In this document: positions 6,491 to 7,104 of the stretch, piece by piece
Layout of the letters: each line of letters opens with the position of its first letter
How positions within the stretch are numbered: position 1 is the first letter of the stretch
NCBI GenBank assembly: GCA_910588595.1
Contig: CAJUQU010000212.1
Location: 1 to 7,104 of the forward strand
Reading direction: 5' to 3'
DNA from: an uncultured Lachnospiraceae bacterium
GTDB taxonomy: Bacteria > Bacillota_A > Clostridia > Lachnospirales > Lachnospiraceae
Length of the DNA: 7,104 nt
Made by a program: the position numbers and the translations under genes
The notes under the pieces: model-generated
The model's database searches: none
Seen by the model: the letters and a program-made list of their open reading frames with translations, nothing else
Told to the model about the DNA's origin: nothing

Positions 6491-6507
6491 TGTAACAAAG
6501 ATGTAAC
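6491..6507 (+). promoter_or_regulatory. WalR (YycF/VicR) box
   Basis: TGTAAC-AAAGA-TGTAAC is an exact match to the published WalR direct repeat TGTWAH-N5-TGTWAH (W is A or T; H is A, C or T). The surrounding 9-bp repeat ATGTAACAA (6490-6498 and 6501-6509) has an 11-base period, one DNA turn, typical for OmpR-type regulators. It lies about +10 to +27 from the predicted start of transcription. From the promoter at 6446 that position would favour repression; activation would need a second promoter further down. The gene behind it is a secreted, SH3b-like protein, which suits the WalRK regulon of wall hydrolases. Confidence 0.6.
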
Positions 6508-6548
6508 AATATTCGGATGCGTTAGTAAAAAGGAATTGGATTGAAAAC

Positions 6549-7104
6549 ATGAACAGGATAAACAGATTAAAGTATACAGGAGTGATCGCAGGGGTTGGGC
6601 TTGCGGTTGTGCTGCTGAGCAGCGGCGCTTATGCCAATACTGGTTCAAAAGATGCACAGCAGGAGTCTGAGACAGAGCTCGAAGTGATCGCGCTTGAATT
6701 GTCTGATGATTTGAGTGAGAACCATTTTGATATAATACAAACTGATGTACAAGAGCCAGAGACAAACAGTTCAGTTACAGAGGAGGATGGGATGCTGTCG
6801 GCAGGCGCGGGCGATGTGTTGGAGAGCGCTGGTGAGGAATCTGCAGATAACACCGCGTCATCAGATATGGATGCCGCTGTGGGATCGTCGGAGGGCATCG
6901 AGGAGCCGGGATCATCGGATGAGATGGGAGCGGGATTGTCAGCAGGCGCAGGGACAGTGTTTGAACAAGCAGAAGAGGAGCCGGAGGACAGCGCAGTTCA
7001 GGCGAGAAACATGGAGACTCCGGATGAAGTGCCAGAGGAGGCAGAGCCTGAGACACACTGGGGGTACACGAATCTTGGAATCGCCCATGTGGACAATCAT
7101 CTGA
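6549..7104 (+). CDS. Secreted acidic-linker protein, probable SH3b cell-wall protein, 3'-truncated
   Basis: The frame is open for 185 codons from ATG 6549 to the end of the window. Residues 1-29 form a signal peptide: NRINRLK, a hydrophobic core (VIAGVGLAVVLLSSG), and a cleavage site after AYA. Residues 30-170 are low-complexity, rich in Glu, Asp, Ser, Ala and Gly, with an imperfect internal repeat (LSAGAGDVLESAGEE at 83 and LSAGAGTVFEQAEEE at 130). The last residues, HWGYTNLGIAHVDNHL, look like the start of a bacterial SH3b domain, which in Lachnospiraceae is often followed by an NlpC/P60 peptidase. That C-terminal part lies outside the window, so the hydrolase is inference. The ribosome binding site is weak (GGA at 6538-6540; AAGGA further back). 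A strong promoter and a WalR box precede it. The other + strand frame from 6745 is a shadow of this one. Confidence 0.82.
   Translation, partial: MNRINRLKYTGVIAGVGLAVVLLSSGAYANTGSKDAQQESETELEVIALELSDDLSENHFDIIQTDVQEPETNSSVTEEDGMLSAGAGDVLESAGEESADNTASSDMDAAVGSSEGIEEPGSSDEMGAGLSAGAGTVFEQAEEEPEDSAVQARNMETPDEVPEEAEPETHWGYTNLGIAHVDNHL

Noticed and set aside
6745..7104. + strand frame from 6745 and - strand frames over the same region
   Set aside because: Arg/Gln-rich or Pro/Ser-rich translations are typical shadows of the acidic linker. The frame from 6549 has a signal peptide and promoter.

Overview
The window reads as a low-to-mid GC Gram-positive anaerobe, most likely a gut Lachnospiraceae (Clostridium cluster XIVa). 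The reasons are the strong AGGAGG-type ribosome binding sites, the YnzC-like UPF0291 gene, the Firmicutes-type secreted SH3-like proteins, and the general protein character. No rRNA or species marker is present, so this is inference. The first 24 bases are Illumina adapter, so position 25 is a true contig end. Every convincing gene is on the + strand.

Layout. Positions 25-2818 are ordinary chromosomal housekeeping: the 3' two thirds of nfo (endonuclease IV), a UPF0291/DUF896 small protein, 5-formyltetrahydrofolate cyclo-ligase, and proA (glutamate-5-semialdehyde dehydrogenase). Gaps are short and each gene has its own ribosome binding site. At 2941-3714 follows a secreted SH3-like protein with a Ca-binding-type DxTGDG loop. 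Eighteen bases after it comes a SUKH (SMI1/KNR4) gene whose first ~39 codons lie in a different frame from the ribosome binding site and ATG, so one base appears to be missing in an A5T5 run.

Positions 4326-4937 hold a spacer without a clear gene, a 166-bp element that folds along its whole length into one hairpin with perfect 20-bp ends (a MITE-like repeat), and a 71-residue unknown protein with a CxxC. Positions 4938-6445 are clearly more AT-rich. They carry a stand-alone HipA-like kinase with no antitoxin beside it, which looks horizontally acquired.

From 6446 the composition returns to normal. A near-consensus sigma-A promoter, an exact match to the WalR (YycF) box, and a new gene follow. 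The gene encodes a signal peptide, a long acidic low-complexity linker, and the first residues of what looks like an SH3b domain; it runs off the end. Box and gene together suggest a WalRK-controlled cell-wall protein.

No single undescribed system is proven here. The strongest leads are the orphan HipA-like kinase in its AT-rich island, the hairpin element sitting just upstream of a small gene, the SUKH reading-frame break, and the WalR-box/secreted-protein pair.
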